Shown in pieces: positions 43,580-52,938 of a stretch of DNA of 64,000 bases. Each line of letters starts with the position of its first letter. Within the stretch, counting starts at the first letter, position 1. The notes below the pieces were generated by a model. It was given only the letters and a program-made list of their open reading frames with translations. It made no database searches and was not told the origin of the DNA. The DNA is taken from NCBI GenBank assembly GCA_023440965.1, contig JAEZRC010000003.1:1-64000 (forward strand), given 5' to 3'. Source of the DNA: Bacillota bacterium (GTDB taxonomy: Bacteria; Bacillota; Clostridia; Oscillospirales; Ruminococcaceae). Both the position numbers and the translations under genes were made by a program.

Positions 43580-43610
43580 TAGCAATGATGAAAATCATTG
43601 CTATTTTTTT
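43580..43610 (+). terminator. Rho-independent terminator
   Basis: TAGCAATGAT pairs with ATCATTGCTA around a very short loop and is followed by TTTTTTT. Confidence 0.88.
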
Positions 43611-43677
43611 GTTGTAAAAATACTTTTTTTATGATAAAGTTATATATTATTGATTATAAAACAAAGGAATGATCAGC

Positions 43678-44346
43678 ATGAGAATGAGAAAGAAAAAGCG
43701 TCTTAGTGAGCGTTTTGAAGCCTGCTCTAATTTACTTATTGAAATTAATATTGAAAGCTTTAACCTTAATGACAAAATAGATATTGGTAGGTTTGACTGT
43801 CAAAGTAACTTTGGAAATAATAATCCTGTTCATCTTGAAATAGGATGTGGCAAGGGACAGTTTGTTATTGAAATGGCAAAAAGATATCCTAATATCAATT
43901 TTATAGCTGTTGAAAAGACAAAGAACGTTATTGTTACCGCACTTGAAAATGCTTTGGAGCAGAATGTAAAGAATGTCAGATTTATTAATTGTGGTGCTGA
44001 ATATCTTGAAGGTTATTTTGATGAGAAAGTGATAGAAAGAATATACCTTAACTTCTCCTGCCCTTATCCTAAAAAGAAATATACAAAGCATAGACTTACA
44101 CATGAGAATTTTTTGAAATTATATAAGAAGGTACTTGTACCTCATGGTGAAATTCATCTTAAAACTGACAACACTGGATTTTTTGAATACACAATAAATA
44201 GCCTATGTGATTTTGGTTTTACTCTAAAAAATGTTACCTTTAACCTTCATAATTCTGATTTTGAAGGAAATATTACAACAGAATATGAGCAGCGTTTTTC
44301 TGACATGGGATGCCCTATTTACAGGCTTGAGGCTTATTTTAAATAA
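43678..44346 (+). CDS. trmB: tRNA (guanine-N7-)-methyltransferase
   Basis: 222 residues. It makes m7G46 in tRNA. The AdoMet site HLEIGCGKGQFVIEMA is near residue 55, and FIAVEKTKNVI and YLEGYF follow. The otherwise strongly conserved substrate motif DPWPKxRHxKRRL reads CPYPKKKYTKHRL here: the Asp is a Cys and the Trp a Tyr. I chose ATG 43678, which has AAAGGA about ten bases upstream; ATG 43669 is too close to it. Confidence 0.9.
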   Translation: MRMRKKKRLSERFEACSNLLIEINIESFNLNDKIDIGRFDCQSNFGNNNPVHLEIGCGKGQFVIEMAKRYPNINFIAVEKTKNVIVTALENALEQNVKNVRFINCGAEYLEGYFDEKVIERIYLNFSCPYPKKKYTKHRLTHENFLKLYKKVLVPHGEIHLKTDNTGFFEYTINSLCDFGFTLKNVTFNLHNSDFEGNITTEYEQRFSDMGCPIYRLEAYFK

Positions 44347-44499
44347 TATTTAACAAATTATAAATTTTAATATTTGTAGACTTGTATAAAAACCACCACT
44401 TTTTTTATTCTTCATATACAAACATTGTCGAATTGTATTTAAACTTGAAATATTATGTTGTATAATATAAATATAGGAAAGCAAAAAGGGGTGACAAAT

Positions 44500-45603
44500 A
44501 TGAAAATAGAAAATATTGCAGTTGCTAATGAATACTCCATCATCAGTTCTTTTGACCTTGTGGAAGGTATGGCTATTCCTTATGAGCTTTATTACAAAAA
44601 CAATAGCGAATATAACATAGCACTTCGAAATTCTTCACTTTCAAAGCTTTCACTTATCCAGCTTCAGAAGCTTGAAATGACATACGGGAACTTATATGTC
44701 AAAACAAACAATTATAGAAATCTTCAGAATATTATAAAAGTTTTTACTGAGAATAAAAAATATACAGAGTTTTTAGACTCACTGAATGGAATACGTTCAA
44801 AAGTCAATATTATAATTGATAATGCTTTCAAATCAAAGACTATTGATAAAGATGAAAGTGAAGTAGTATGCTTCAAAATTAAAAATACAATCATTTCTTT
44901 TAATGCAAGTCAGATTATTCAAGCAATAACAAATGTCAGGGACGACAAAAAATACTTATATAATCATAGTATTCACGTTGCATTTCTCAATGGTCTTATG
45001 GGCAAATGGCTCAATCTCGACGATGAGCATATGCAACAGATTGTCAAAGTCGGCTTTCTTCACGATATAGGAAAGGCTAAAATTCCTCAAGAAATTCTTG
45101 ACAAGCCAAGTTCGCTTACTTCTGAAGAATTCAAGTTAATAAAACTTCATCCGATTCATTCATTCAATATGCTTATTAATTCCGGTGAAAGGGACAAGGA
45201 TGTGCTAATTGCTGTGCGTGGACATCATGAAAAGACAAACGGCACAGGTTATCCTGACGGACTTACATATGACAGGCTTTCACTATACGCAAGAATAACA
45301 ACTATTTCTGATATATATGACGCAATGGTTTCAAAGAGAGTTTATAAAGATGCACAATCGCCTTTTGAAGTTCTTGATGAATTTTCACGCGGAAGATTTT
45401 CAAATCTTGATACTCATCTTATTAATATATTCCTTCAGAATATGCCATCTGAACTCCTCGGCAGGAAGGTTGTTTTATCAGACGGACGCATCGGTATTGT
45501 AGCATATGTTAATCACAATAATTATGCTTTCCCTCTAATCAATGTTGACGAAGAAATTATTCAGACCAATGAAAATTTAAGATGTCTTTGCGTATGCGAT
45601 TGA
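44500..45603 (+). CDS. HD-GYP domain phosphodiesterase
   Basis: 367 residues. The N-terminal 150 residues are an unassigned helical input domain. The HD-GYP domain follows with VGFLHDIGKAKIPQEIL (HD pair), KLHPIHSFNML, RGHHEKTNGTGYPDGL (the GYP triplet) and YDAMVSKRVYK. It should hydrolyse cyclic di-GMP or a related dinucleotide. I chose ATG 44500 with AGGGGTGA upstream; a frame 15 codons longer lacks a ribosome binding site. Confidence 0.9.
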   Translation: MKIENIAVANEYSIISSFDLVEGMAIPYELYYKNNSEYNIALRNSSLSKLSLIQLQKLEMTYGNLYVKTNNYRNLQNIIKVFTENKKYTEFLDSLNGIRSKVNIIIDNAFKSKTIDKDESEVVCFKIKNTIISFNASQIIQAITNVRDDKKYLYNHSIHVAFLNGLMGKWLNLDDEHMQQIVKVGFLHDIGKAKIPQEILDKPSSLTSEEFKLIKLHPIHSFNMLINSGERDKDVLIAVRGHHEKTNGTGYPDGLTYDRLSLYARITTISDIYDAMVSKRVYKDAQSPFEVLDEFSRGRFSNLDTHLINIFLQNMPSELLGRKVVLSDGRIGIVAYVNHNNYAFPLINVDEEIIQTNENLRCLCVCD

Positions 45604-45634
45604 AGAAGAGACTTTGCAGTCTCTTCTTTTATTG
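45602..45634 (+). terminator. Rho-independent terminator of the HD-GYP gene
   Basis: GAAGAAGAGACT pairs with AGTCTCTTCTTTT around TTGC and overlaps the stop codon. Confidence 0.85.
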
Positions 45635-45638
45635 TGAT

Positions 45639-45667
45639 TTGACACGTATAAATATATCAATTATAAT
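45639..45667 (+). promoter_or_regulatory. Promoter of the ClC gene
   Basis: TTGACA (45639-45644), 17 bp, TATAAT (45662-45667): a full consensus sigma-A promoter. Confidence 0.85.
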
Positions 45668-45695
45668 TAATAACAGAATGTTTTGAGGTGATAGC

Positions 45696-46958
45696 GTGCA
45701 ACTACTAAAATTAGCTGATAAATTAAAAGGCTCATCAAAAAGATACATCGTGTTTTTTAAATGGGTTTTTATATCCTGTTTTATTGGAATATTTGTCGGA
45801 CTTGGCGGAACAGCTTTCCACTTTGGAATAGAAAATGCTATACATATGCGTGAGGAGTTTCCATGGATAATATGGTTATTACCTATATCTGGTGTTATAA
45901 TAGTATTTCTATATAATATATCAAAGATGCAGAATGATCTTGGAACGAACCTTATCTTTCTTTCGATAAGATCAGATGCAAGGGTCACTATTAAGACAGC
46001 CCCACTTATTTTCATCAGTACAATTATTACCCATTTATGCGGTGGTTCAGCTGGACGCGAAGGAGCAGCATTGCAGCTTGGCGGAAGTCTTGCCGCACCG
46101 TTCGGCAAACTATTCAGACTTGATGAGAAGGATAGAAAGATACTTATAATGTGCGGCATGAGTGCTGGTTTTGCTTCACTTTTCGGCACTCCTGTTACTG
46201 CTATTGTTTTCTCAATGGAGGTTTTATCGGTCGGAATAATGTATTATTCAGCAATTCTACCTTGTGCAATTTCATCACTTGTCGGCTTTGGTATTGCCTC
46301 TCACTTCGGCGTACAGGCTCCTTTTTATGATCTTAAAAGCGTTCCTGATCTGACAATTAAGAGCACGACACTGACAGTCGTACTTGCAATAGCGTGTTCC
46401 CTTCTCGGAATAATATTCTGTGTTGCTATAAAAAGTGCGGGCAAGTATGCAAATAGATTTTTCAAGAACTCATATTTAAGGATTATTATCGGTGGATTTA
46501 TTGTTATCGGGCTGACTTTTCTTGTCGGGTGCTATGATTATAACAGTGCTGGTATGAATATTATTGGTAATGCTTTAAACGGGAATGCAAAGCCTGAGGC
46601 TTTTGCTCTGAAAATCCTGTTTACTGCTGTAACTCTTGGTGTTGGTTTTAAGGGTGGCGAGATTATTCCTGTTTTCTTCACGGGTGCAACCTTCGGCAAT
46701 GTATTCGGAAAGCTTATCGGGCTAAGTCCTTCATTTGGCGCAGGAATAGGTCTCTCAGCACTTTTCTGTGCTGTTACAAACTGCCCTCTCACTTCCATAC
46801 TGCTTTCTATTGAGCTGTTTGGAGTAGAAAGCCTCCCTCTTTTTGTAATAGCTATTGCTGTAAGCTATATGCTCTCGGGATATTATGGACTTTATTCTTC
46901 ACAAAAGATAGTTTATTCAAAAACCAAGTCAGAATATATCGATATTAATTCTATATAA
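45696..46958 (+). CDS. ClC-family chloride/anion channel or antiporter
   Basis: 420 residues with about ten or more membrane segments and no CBS domains. Anion-selectivity loops are visible as GGSAGREGAALQ near residue 115 and GFKGGEIIPVFF near residue 315. The latter reads KGGEIIP rather than GGxFxP, seen in a bacterial subgroup that includes fluoride or unknown-anion carriers. Exact ion and coupling cannot be decided. Start is GTG 45696 with GAGGTGA upstream. Single-gene unit. Confidence 0.88.
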   Translation: MQLLKLADKLKGSSKRYIVFFKWVFISCFIGIFVGLGGTAFHFGIENAIHMREEFPWIIWLLPISGVIIVFLYNISKMQNDLGTNLIFLSIRSDARVTIKTAPLIFISTIITHLCGGSAGREGAALQLGGSLAAPFGKLFRLDEKDRKILIMCGMSAGFASLFGTPVTAIVFSMEVLSVGIMYYSAILPCAISSLVGFGIASHFGVQAPFYDLKSVPDLTIKSTTLTVVLAIACSLLGIIFCVAIKSAGKYANRFFKNSYLRIIIGGFIVIGLTFLVGCYDYNSAGMNIIGNALNGNAKPEAFALKILFTAVTLGVGFKGGEIIPVFFTGATFGNVFGKLIGLSPSFGAGIGLSALFCAVTNCPLTSILLSIELFGVESLPLFVIAIAVSYMLSGYYGLYSSQKIVYSKTKSEYIDINSI

Positions 46959-46999
46959 CATCAAATGGCATATATTAATTGTTTTTATATTTATATTTG

Positions 47000-47028
47000 T
47001 TGACTTATAGCAATATAAGTACTATAAT
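47000..47028 (+). promoter_or_regulatory. Promoter of the zinc-ribbon membrane protein
   Basis: TTGACT (47000-47005), 17 bp, TATAAT (47023-47028). A small hairpin (AGGGAATATG/CATATGTTTCCT) lies in the leader at 47043-47068. Confidence 0.75.
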
Positions 47029-47098
47029 TTGTATATAAGTTCAGGGAATATGTACGCATATGTTTCCTCGAACAAAATAATTATCAGGGGGAAATACT

Positions 47099-47596
47099 AT
47101 GGCATTTTGTTCAAAATGTGGAAAAGAGATTATTGAAGGACAGAGATTCTGCCCAGGTTGTGGAGCACCAGCTGATGGTGGCGCAGCTAACACAACAAAA
47201 AGCGCTGCAACTCCAACAATCGACTTGTCAGACAGAATAGCAAACTTCACAAACACAGCAGATACTACTGCTGAATTTGATGCAACCGATATTCAGGAAA
47301 ATAAGGTATTCGCTATATTAGCATATATATGGATTCTGTTCCTTGTTCCACTTCTTGCTGCGCCAAATTCAAAATTCTCAAAATATCACGCAAATCAGGG
47401 ATTAATTCTTTTTATAACTTGGTTCGCAGTATTAATTTTATCATTTATATTTAGGTTAATTCCTATTTTGGGAATTATCATTAGCGTTATCTTATATCTT
47501 TGTTTTATTTCTCTTATGGTTATTGGAATTGTTAATGCTTCACAAGGTAAAGCAAAAGCCCTCCCACTTATCGGTGGTATAAAACTTTTAAAGTAG
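47099..47596 (+). CDS. Zinc-ribbon membrane protein (DUF4870/Tic20-like)
   Basis: 165 residues. An N-terminal zinc ribbon (FCSKCGKEI...FCPGCGAP) is joined by a Thr/Ala/Asp-rich linker to a module of three or four membrane helices, with AILAYIWILFLVPLL, KYHANQGLILFITW and a terminal basic segment. The second part resembles the DUF4870/Tic20-like family. The zinc ribbon faces the cytosol. Function unknown. AGGGGGA precedes ATG 47099. Confidence 0.8.
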   Translation: MAFCSKCGKEIIEGQRFCPGCGAPADGGAANTTKSAATPTIDLSDRIANFTNTADTTAEFDATDIQENKVFAILAYIWILFLVPLLAAPNSKFSKYHANQGLILFITWFAVLILSFIFRLIPILGIIISVILYLCFISLMVIGIVNASQGKAKALPLIGGIKLLK

Positions 47597-47610
47597 TTTT
47601 AAAATACATA

Positions 47611-47641
47611 AAGCCACACAGAAGCTGTGTGGCTTTTTTTA
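47611..47641. terminator. Terminator shared by two convergent units
   Basis: AAAGCCACACAG pairs with CTGTGTGGCTTT with a T run on the plus strand. On the minus strand the same stem follows the last V-ATPase gene, with a weaker T run. Confidence 0.82.
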
Positions 47642-47662
47642 TATTAACAAAGGGGTTTAATT

Positions 47663-48283
47663 TTATTCAGCTGCTTTTTCCTTCTGAGACTTGATTACTT
47701 TAAGACGTGAGAACTCCTCACGTTCCTTTTCTTCAAGGGAGTCAGTAATGAATTTTACAATGTCATCATATCGTGGAATAATAATATTCTTTAGTGCATT
47801 TGCACGGCTTTGTGTTTTCTTGATTCCGACAGCCAGCCTGTAAATACTGTTTTCAACCTCAGCAAGTACAACTGTGAGCTTTTTAACCTTGTCAAAGCAC
47901 ATAAAAGCAATATCAAGCTGTGAGTTTGTTCTTGAAAAGCCGTAATTTATCTTCAATGGTTGTTCATCCATTTTTATTTCAGGAATTTCGACACCCATAA
48001 CACTTCTATATGAAATATGAATTCCATTCTCAACAGGAACACTTTCAGCAACATTTGATATAACACCAAGAGTTATGTTAGCCTTCTGGAGTGCTGAATA
48101 AGCCTGAATGTACGTCCCCTCAATAGAACCACGGATGGATTTTGCTTTTTCTATCAGCGTCATCATTTCACGGATAAGGATATTACGCTTCCTATCAAGA
48201 AGGTCATAACCGAGCTTAGCAAGAGCAAGCGATTTTTTTGTATTAATTAAATTACCCTTGGTAGGGAAAACCTGGTCATTCAT
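47663..48283 (-). CDS. ntpD: V-type ATPase subunit D
   Basis: 206 residues. This is the central-stalk rotor shaft: a long antiparallel helical pair with the N-terminal family pattern PTKGNLINTKKSLALAKLGYDLLDRKR and a C-terminal helix from about 165 on. It turns inside the A3B3 head. It is the last gene of the nine-gene operon, 22 bases after subunit B. GGGGGTGA precedes ATG 48283. Confidence 0.95.
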   Translation of the reverse strand: MNDQVFPTKGNLINTKKSLALAKLGYDLLDRKRNILIREMMTLIEKAKSIRGSIEGTYIQAYSALQKANITLGVISNVAESVPVENGIHISYRSVMGVEIPEIKMDEQPLKINYGFSRTNSQLDIAFMCFDKVKKLTVVLAEVENSIYRLAVGIKKTQSRANALKNIIIPRYDDIVKFITDSLEEKEREEFSRLKVIKSQKEKAAE

Positions 48284-48304
48284 TCAATCACCCCCGAGTA
48301 ATTT

Positions 48305-49702
48305 TTATTCAACAAAGCGTTTTGCATTTTCTGGATTGTAATGTGCTTTTAAATGCTCCTCATCAACACGGTCAAGCTCTGACTCAGGAAGCATTGAAAG
48401 CAGATCCCAGCCAAGATCAAGAGTTTCTTCAATTGTTCTATTCTCAAAGAAGCTTTGATTGATGAAATACTTTTCAAACATTACACCAAATTTTATAAAT
48501 GCTTTATCTATTGATGATAATTCTTCCTCACCGATAACAGAAGCAAGCGCTCTTGCATCAGCAACTCTTGCATAAGCAGCAAAAAGCTGGTTTGCTACCA
48601 TTGAGTGATCTTCTCTTGTATATCCTTCACCGATACCGTCCTTCATAAGACGTGAAAGCGATGGAAGGATTGATATTGAAGGATAAACACCTGTCTGATC
48701 AAGGTGACGATCAAGAACTATCTGGCCTTCTGTGATGTATCCTGTAAGGTCAGGAACAGGATGAGTAATGTCATCATTAGGCATTGTAAGAATAGGAATC
48801 TGTGTTACAGAACCTGTTGAGCCTTCAACAACACCTGCTCTTTCATAAATTGAGGCAAGGTCAGAATAAAGATATCCTGGATAACCCTTACGTCCTGGAA
48901 TTTCACCCTTTGAAGATGAAAATTCACGGAGTGCTTCAGAGTATGAAGTCATGTCAGTCAATATAACAAGAATGTGCATATTATGCTCGTATGCTAAGTA
49001 TTCAGCAACAGTAAGAGCACATCTCGGTGTAAGAATTCTTTCAATGATAGGGTCGTTTGAAAGATTTAGGAACATAACAACCTTCTGCAGAACACCTGTA
49101 TCCTCAAAGCTTCTCTTAAAATAATCAGCAACGTCGTTTTTTACACCCATAGCAGCGAAAACTACAGCAAATTCCTGCCCGCTTTCTTCAGCTATCTGAG
49201 CCTGACGAACAATCTGAACAGCAAGCTTATTGTGGGAAAGTCCTGAACCTGAGAAAATAGGGAGCTTTTGTCCACGAATAAGTGTCATAAGAGCATCAAT
49301 AGAAGAAATACCTGTTCTGATATAGTTCCTTGGATATGTTCTTGATACAGGATTAAGAGGCTTTCCGTTAACGTCTGCGTATTTTTCAGGGAACATTTCG
49401 CCAAGCCCGTCAATAGGCTTTCCTGCTCCGTTAAAAATTCTTCCGAGAAGATCTTTTGAAAGGGGCATTTCCATAGGATGCCCTTCAAATTTTGTGTTTG
49501 TATTTTTCAGAGAAAGACCTTTGGTTCCTTCAAAAACCTGTAATACGGCTTTATCTCCTGCAATTTCAACTACACGTCCAAGTCTTGTTGTTCCGTCATC
49601 AAGCTTAATCTGTGCCATTTCATCATAGCTGACATTCTTGACCTTATCCATCACAACAAGAGGCCCGTTTATTTCGTTTAAGCCAACATATTCTAAGCCC
49701 AT
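48305..49702 (-). CDS. ntpB: V-type ATPase subunit B
   Basis: 465 residues. This is the non-catalytic nucleotide-site subunit. The loop in place of Walker A reads SGSGLSHNKLAVQIV, without the Lys of an active P-loop, as expected. YAEALREFSS-type residues (SYSEALREFSSSKGEIPGRKGYPGYLYSDLA in part) form the interface with A. It is separated from A by about 50 bases. GGAGGAT precedes ATG 49702. Confidence 0.96.
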   Translation of the reverse strand: MGLEYVGLNEINGPLVVMDKVKNVSYDEMAQIKLDDGTTRLGRVVEIAGDKAVLQVFEGTKGLSLKNTNTKFEGHPMEMPLSKDLLGRIFNGAGKPIDGLGEMFPEKYADVNGKPLNPVSRTYPRNYIRTGISSIDALMTLIRGQKLPIFSGSGLSHNKLAVQIVRQAQIAEESGQEFAVVFAAMGVKNDVADYFKRSFEDTGVLQKVVMFLNLSNDPIIERILTPRCALTVAEYLAYEHNMHILVILTDMTSYSEALREFSSSKGEIPGRKGYPGYLYSDLASIYERAGVVEGSTGSVTQIPILTMPNDDITHPVPDLTGYITEGQIVLDRHLDQTGVYPSISILPSLSRLMKDGIGEGYTREDHSMVANQLFAAYARVADARALASVIGEEELSSIDKAFIKFGVMFEKYFINQSFFENRTIEETLDLGWDLLSMLPESELDRVDEEHLKAHYNPENAKRFVE

Positions 49703-49753
49703 TGTATCCTCCGTTCTGCCTGAAATAAGTTTTTAATAAAGGCAGTTCACTGA

Positions 49754-51499
49754 TTAGATTTTATTAAGAGTTTCACTGATTTCCGTCTTGTAATCCTTGA
49801 ACATTTCAAGATGATCATTTGGAATATCATATTTGATTTTGATTACTTTTTCAAATAATCCTGTTTCAAGAATATCGCTCATCGTAATGCCCCTTGAAAT
49901 CAGTTTCTTACACATATGATTCAGGTGAAGGATAATCTCCATCATCAGATACTGCTTTTCGAGTGGAACATAGGTGTCATCCTTATGGTAAGCATTCTGC
50001 TGAAGGAAGCCTACTCTGATGACTCTTGCTGTTTCAATAACAAGCTTTTGGTCGTCAGGAAGAACATCAGAACCGATAAGCTTTACAATTTCCATAAGCT
50101 TGTTTTCATCAACAAGTATGTTTGAAATCTTCTGACGGTATTTTATAAAGTTTTCACCACAGGAATCTATATAAAAATCTTTAAGATCTTCAATGTATTC
50201 ACTATAGCTTGAAGTCCAGTTAATTGCCGGATAGTGTCTTGCATAAGCAAGTGACTTGTCAAGTGCCCAGAAGCAACGTACAAAACGCTTTGTGTTCTGT
50301 GTAACAGGCTCTGAAAAGTCTGAACCCTGTGGAGAAACAGCTCCGATAATTGTAACGGAACCTTCCTTATCATTTAATGTTTCAACATAACCTGCACGCT
50401 CATAGAATTCAGATAGACGTGAAGGTAAGTATGCCGGGAAGCCTTCTTCAGCTGGCATTTCTTCGAGTCGGCCGGAGATTTCTCTCAAAGCTTCTGCCCA
50501 ACGTGATGTTGAGTCAGCCATTATAGCAATATGATAACCCATATCTCTGTAATATTCAGCAAGTGTGATACCTGTATAAATTGAAGCTTCACGAGCGGCA
50601 ACAGGCATATTTGAAGTGTTTGCGATAAGAACTGTACGATCAGTAAGAGCCATACCTGATTTTGGGTCAATAAGTTCAGAGAATTCCTCAAGAACCTGTG
50701 TCATTTCATTTCCACGTTCACCACAACCGATATAAACAATGATATCAGCGTCACACCATTTAGCAAGCTGATGCTGTGTCATTGTCTTACCTGTTCCGAA
50801 TCCACCAGGGATTGCGGCTGTTCCGCCTTTTGCTACTGGAAGAATTGTATCAATGATGCGCTGACCAGTAATAAGAGGACGTGAAATAGGAAGACGGCCT
50901 TTAATAGGTCTTGACTGACGGATAGGCCATTTCTGATAAAGCTTAAGCTCATCTTCGCCCTTTGCTGTTTTAATTTTAATAATAGTATCTTCTATCTTGT
51001 GTGCACCGTTTTCACAAACCCATGTAACTTCAGCTTCTTTAATTGAAGGATGAATCATACATCTGTGTTCAATCAGTGCTGTTTCAGGACAGGTTGCATA
51101 TATATCACCAGCAGAAACCTTGTCACCGATTTTAACCTTAACAGTGACATTATAGCTTTTTTCTGTATCAAGAGAAGGAACATTAGTACCCTCTGCAATA
51201 AAAGCTCCGCTGATTTCTTCAATCTTCTTTAGTGGTCTTTCAATACCATCAAAAATATTTGATAATATGCCAGGTCCGAGAGTTGCACTCATTGGGCTTC
51301 CTGTAGGATAAACAGGCTCACCAGGCATAAGACCTGTTGTAACTTCATAAACCTGAATGGTTGTGTAATCTTTTGTTATGCCGATAACCTCACCGATAAG
51401 GCGTTTGTTGCCGACATAGACCATTTCAAGCATTGAGAAATCTTTTGTATCCTTAACCTTTACAACTGGTCCGTTTATTGAATAAATCTTGTTTTCCAA
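49754..51499 (-). CDS. ntpA: V-type ATPase subunit A (catalytic)
   Basis: About 581 residues. Walker A is GGFGTGKTMTQHQLAKW near residue 230, the catalytic Glu is in YIGCGERGNEMTQVL, and Walker B in IAIMADSTSRWAEALRE. The bulge domain unique to A subunits lies between about 110 and 180. Start: GAGGTG is about eight bases before TTG 51499; a GTG at 51508 would add three residues but overlaps the ribosome binding site. Works with B as the ATP-hydrolysing head. Confidence 0.95.
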   Translation of the reverse strand: MENKIYSINGPVVKVKDTKDFSMLEMVYVGNKRLIGEVIGITKDYTTIQVYEVTTGLMPGEPVYPTGSPMSATLGPGILSNIFDGIERPLKKIEEISGAFIAEGTNVPSLDTEKSYNVTVKVKIGDKVSAGDIYATCPETALIEHRCMIHPSIKEAEVTWVCENGAHKIEDTIIKIKTAKGEDELKLYQKWPIRQSRPIKGRLPISRPLITGQRIIDTILPVAKGGTAAIPGGFGTGKTMTQHQLAKWCDADIIVYIGCGERGNEMTQVLEEFSELIDPKSGMALTDRTVLIANTSNMPVAAREASIYTGITLAEYYRDMGYHIAIMADSTSRWAEALREISGRLEEMPAEEGFPAYLPSRLSEFYERAGYVETLNDKEGSVTIIGAVSPQGSDFSEPVTQNTKRFVRCFWALDKSLAYARHYPAINWTSSYSEYIEDLKDFYIDSCGENFIKYRQKISNILVDENKLMEIVKLIGSDVLPDDQKLVIETARVIRVGFLQQNAYHKDDTYVPLEKQYLMMEIILHLNHMCKKLISRGITMSDILETGLFEKVIKIKYDIPNDHLEMFKDYKTEISETLNKI

Positions 51500-51525
51500 A
51501 ACCTTCACCTCTTAAATTGAGAAGT

Positions 51526-52125
51526 CTAATTGAGTCTTAAGCAGGTACTGTTATTAAACTTGTACTTCTGTTCATCAAGTGCAGAATCAAATGTATTGTC
51601 CTTAATGACATTTTCCTTTGCTGAGTAAATACTCAATCCACCTATTCTGATATTCTCATTAACTTCAATTTTCAGATCTTCTGAAACTGCTTTTTTAATA
51701 TCCTTTGATAGCTTTATGTCATTATCAGAAAGATATACAACTAAATCGTTGACATCTGCACCACATGAAATTTCATCTTCAACAAGCTTAATAAGATACT
51801 GATAGTATTTATCTGTTGTTGTGAAATTAATAAGCTTGTTTTTAATATTATCAATAACCTGATTTGCAATCTTTTCGCGATGGAGAAGAATCTCACGCTT
51901 ATTATCAAGCTCGGCCTTTGAAACGATTTTAACATACTTGTTTGAGATTTTCTTTATTTCTTCCTTAATTCTATCATAAGCCTCATAAAGTGAATCATCA
52001 TTAGCTTTTTCAATTATTTCATTACGGGAGATTTCAGCTTGTTTTAAAATTTCATCTATCTGGACATTTACATCATCATCGACAGCTTTAGCAAAACGCT
52101 CCAGTTTTTCTTTTTCTGTACTCAT
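51526..52125 (-). CDS. ntpE: V-type ATPase subunit E
   Basis: 199 residues. The peripheral-stalk subunit: a long charged N-terminal helix (about residues 1-95, with ILKQAEISRNEIIEKAND) and a mixed C-terminal head that binds the top of the A3B3 ring. Gene position directly before A fits. GGAGGGT precedes ATG 52125. Confidence 0.88.
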   Translation of the reverse strand: MSTEKEKLERFAKAVDDDVNVQIDEILKQAEISRNEIIEKANDDSLYEAYDRIKEEIKKISNKYVKIVSKAELDNKREILLHREKIANQVIDNIKNKLINFTTTDKYYQYLIKLVEDEISCGADVNDLVVYLSDNDIKLSKDIKKAVSEDLKIEVNENIRIGGLSIYSAKENVIKDNTFDSALDEQKYKFNNSTCLRLN

Positions 52126-52141
52126 TCTTACCCTCCCGAAG

Positions 52142-52450
52142 TTATATCTTTATGCCTATGGATTCCTGAACATAGCGTGATATTGCTGTTGTTATCTGGC
52201 TTGTTGCGTGACGGTCAGGAATTTCCACGATAAGTGGACGCCTCTGGCTCAGCTTCATGGCAAAAACCTGTTCATCACATAGCTTTATGAGCTTTTCAGT
52301 CATTAAAACTATGCCAATATTTTCGTTTTTGACACAATATTCGAGTGCTTCGCTAACTTCGTTAGCTTCGTGCACTACAACGCCTTCAATGCCCGCAAGA
52401 CGCATACCCATCTGTGTATCTATATTATCGCTTATAACATAAAACTGCAT
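52142..52450 (-). CDS. ntpG: V-type ATPase subunit F
   Basis: 102 residues. A Rossmann-like small rotor subunit: MQFYVISDNIDTQMGMRLAGIEG, IGIVLMTEKLIKL, and a C-terminal amphipathic helix after PLIVEIPD that binds D. The gene corresponds to NtpG in Enterococcus hirae naming and precedes E here, in contrast to the E. hirae order. Confidence 0.9.
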   Translation of the reverse strand: MQFYVISDNIDTQMGMRLAGIEGVVVHEANEVSEALEYCVKNENIGIVLMTEKLIKLCDEQVFAMKLSQRRPLIVEIPDRHATSQITTAISRYVQESIGIKI

Positions 52451-52473
52451 AAATTAATCCCTTATTTCTGTTT

Positions 52474-52905
52474 TTATTTAAGAGCGCCGATAATAAGAAT
52501 TGAAATAAGAAGTCCGTAAAGAGCAACACCTTCACCAAGAGCAACGAAGATAAGTGACTTAACAAATGACTTAGGTTCTTCTGCTACCGCACCGATTGCT
52601 GCAGGAGCTGCTGCTGCTACGGCGATACCAGCACCGATTGATGACATACCTGTTACAAGAGCTGCTGCAAGGTAACCAAGACCAGCACCCGTACCGATTG
52701 TTTTTGAAACTGCATCTGTTGCTTCAGCACTAACAAAACCGCCCATTGGAATGATAACTGCGATTGCTGCTACACCAAAGAAAGCACAAAGGTTAAAAAG
52801 AATAGCATTCTTTGCTTTTTTGCCTGACTTTTTTCCTCTTATAACTGGAACAAGTGGCATTGCCAACATAATAACTGCTGCTAAAGGTAATAAAAATATC
52901 AACAT
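52474..52905 (-). CDS. ntpK: V-type ATPase membrane rotor subunit K
   Basis: 143 residues with four membrane helices. The C-terminal hairpin is typical: GAGIAVAAAAPAAIGAVAEE between helices and the ion-binding Glu in FVALGEGVALYGLLIS. The N-terminal hairpin lacks the Gly/Ala-rich face and has a long basic loop RGKKSGKKAKN, so only one carboxylate is present per four helices. Whether Na+ or H+ is carried cannot be settled by eye. I chose ATG 52905 with GGAGGAA upstream; a start nine codons earlier is not needed. Confidence 0.9.
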   Translation of the reverse strand: MLIFLLPLAAVIMLAMPLVPVIRGKKSGKKAKNAILFNLCAFFGVAAIAVIIPMGGFVSAEATDAVSKTIGTGAGLGYLAAALVTGMSSIGAGIAVAAAAPAAIGAVAEEPKSFVKSLIFVALGEGVALYGLLISILIIGALK

Positions 52906-52938
52906 AATAATTTCCTCCAAAAATAAAATCAAATTAAT

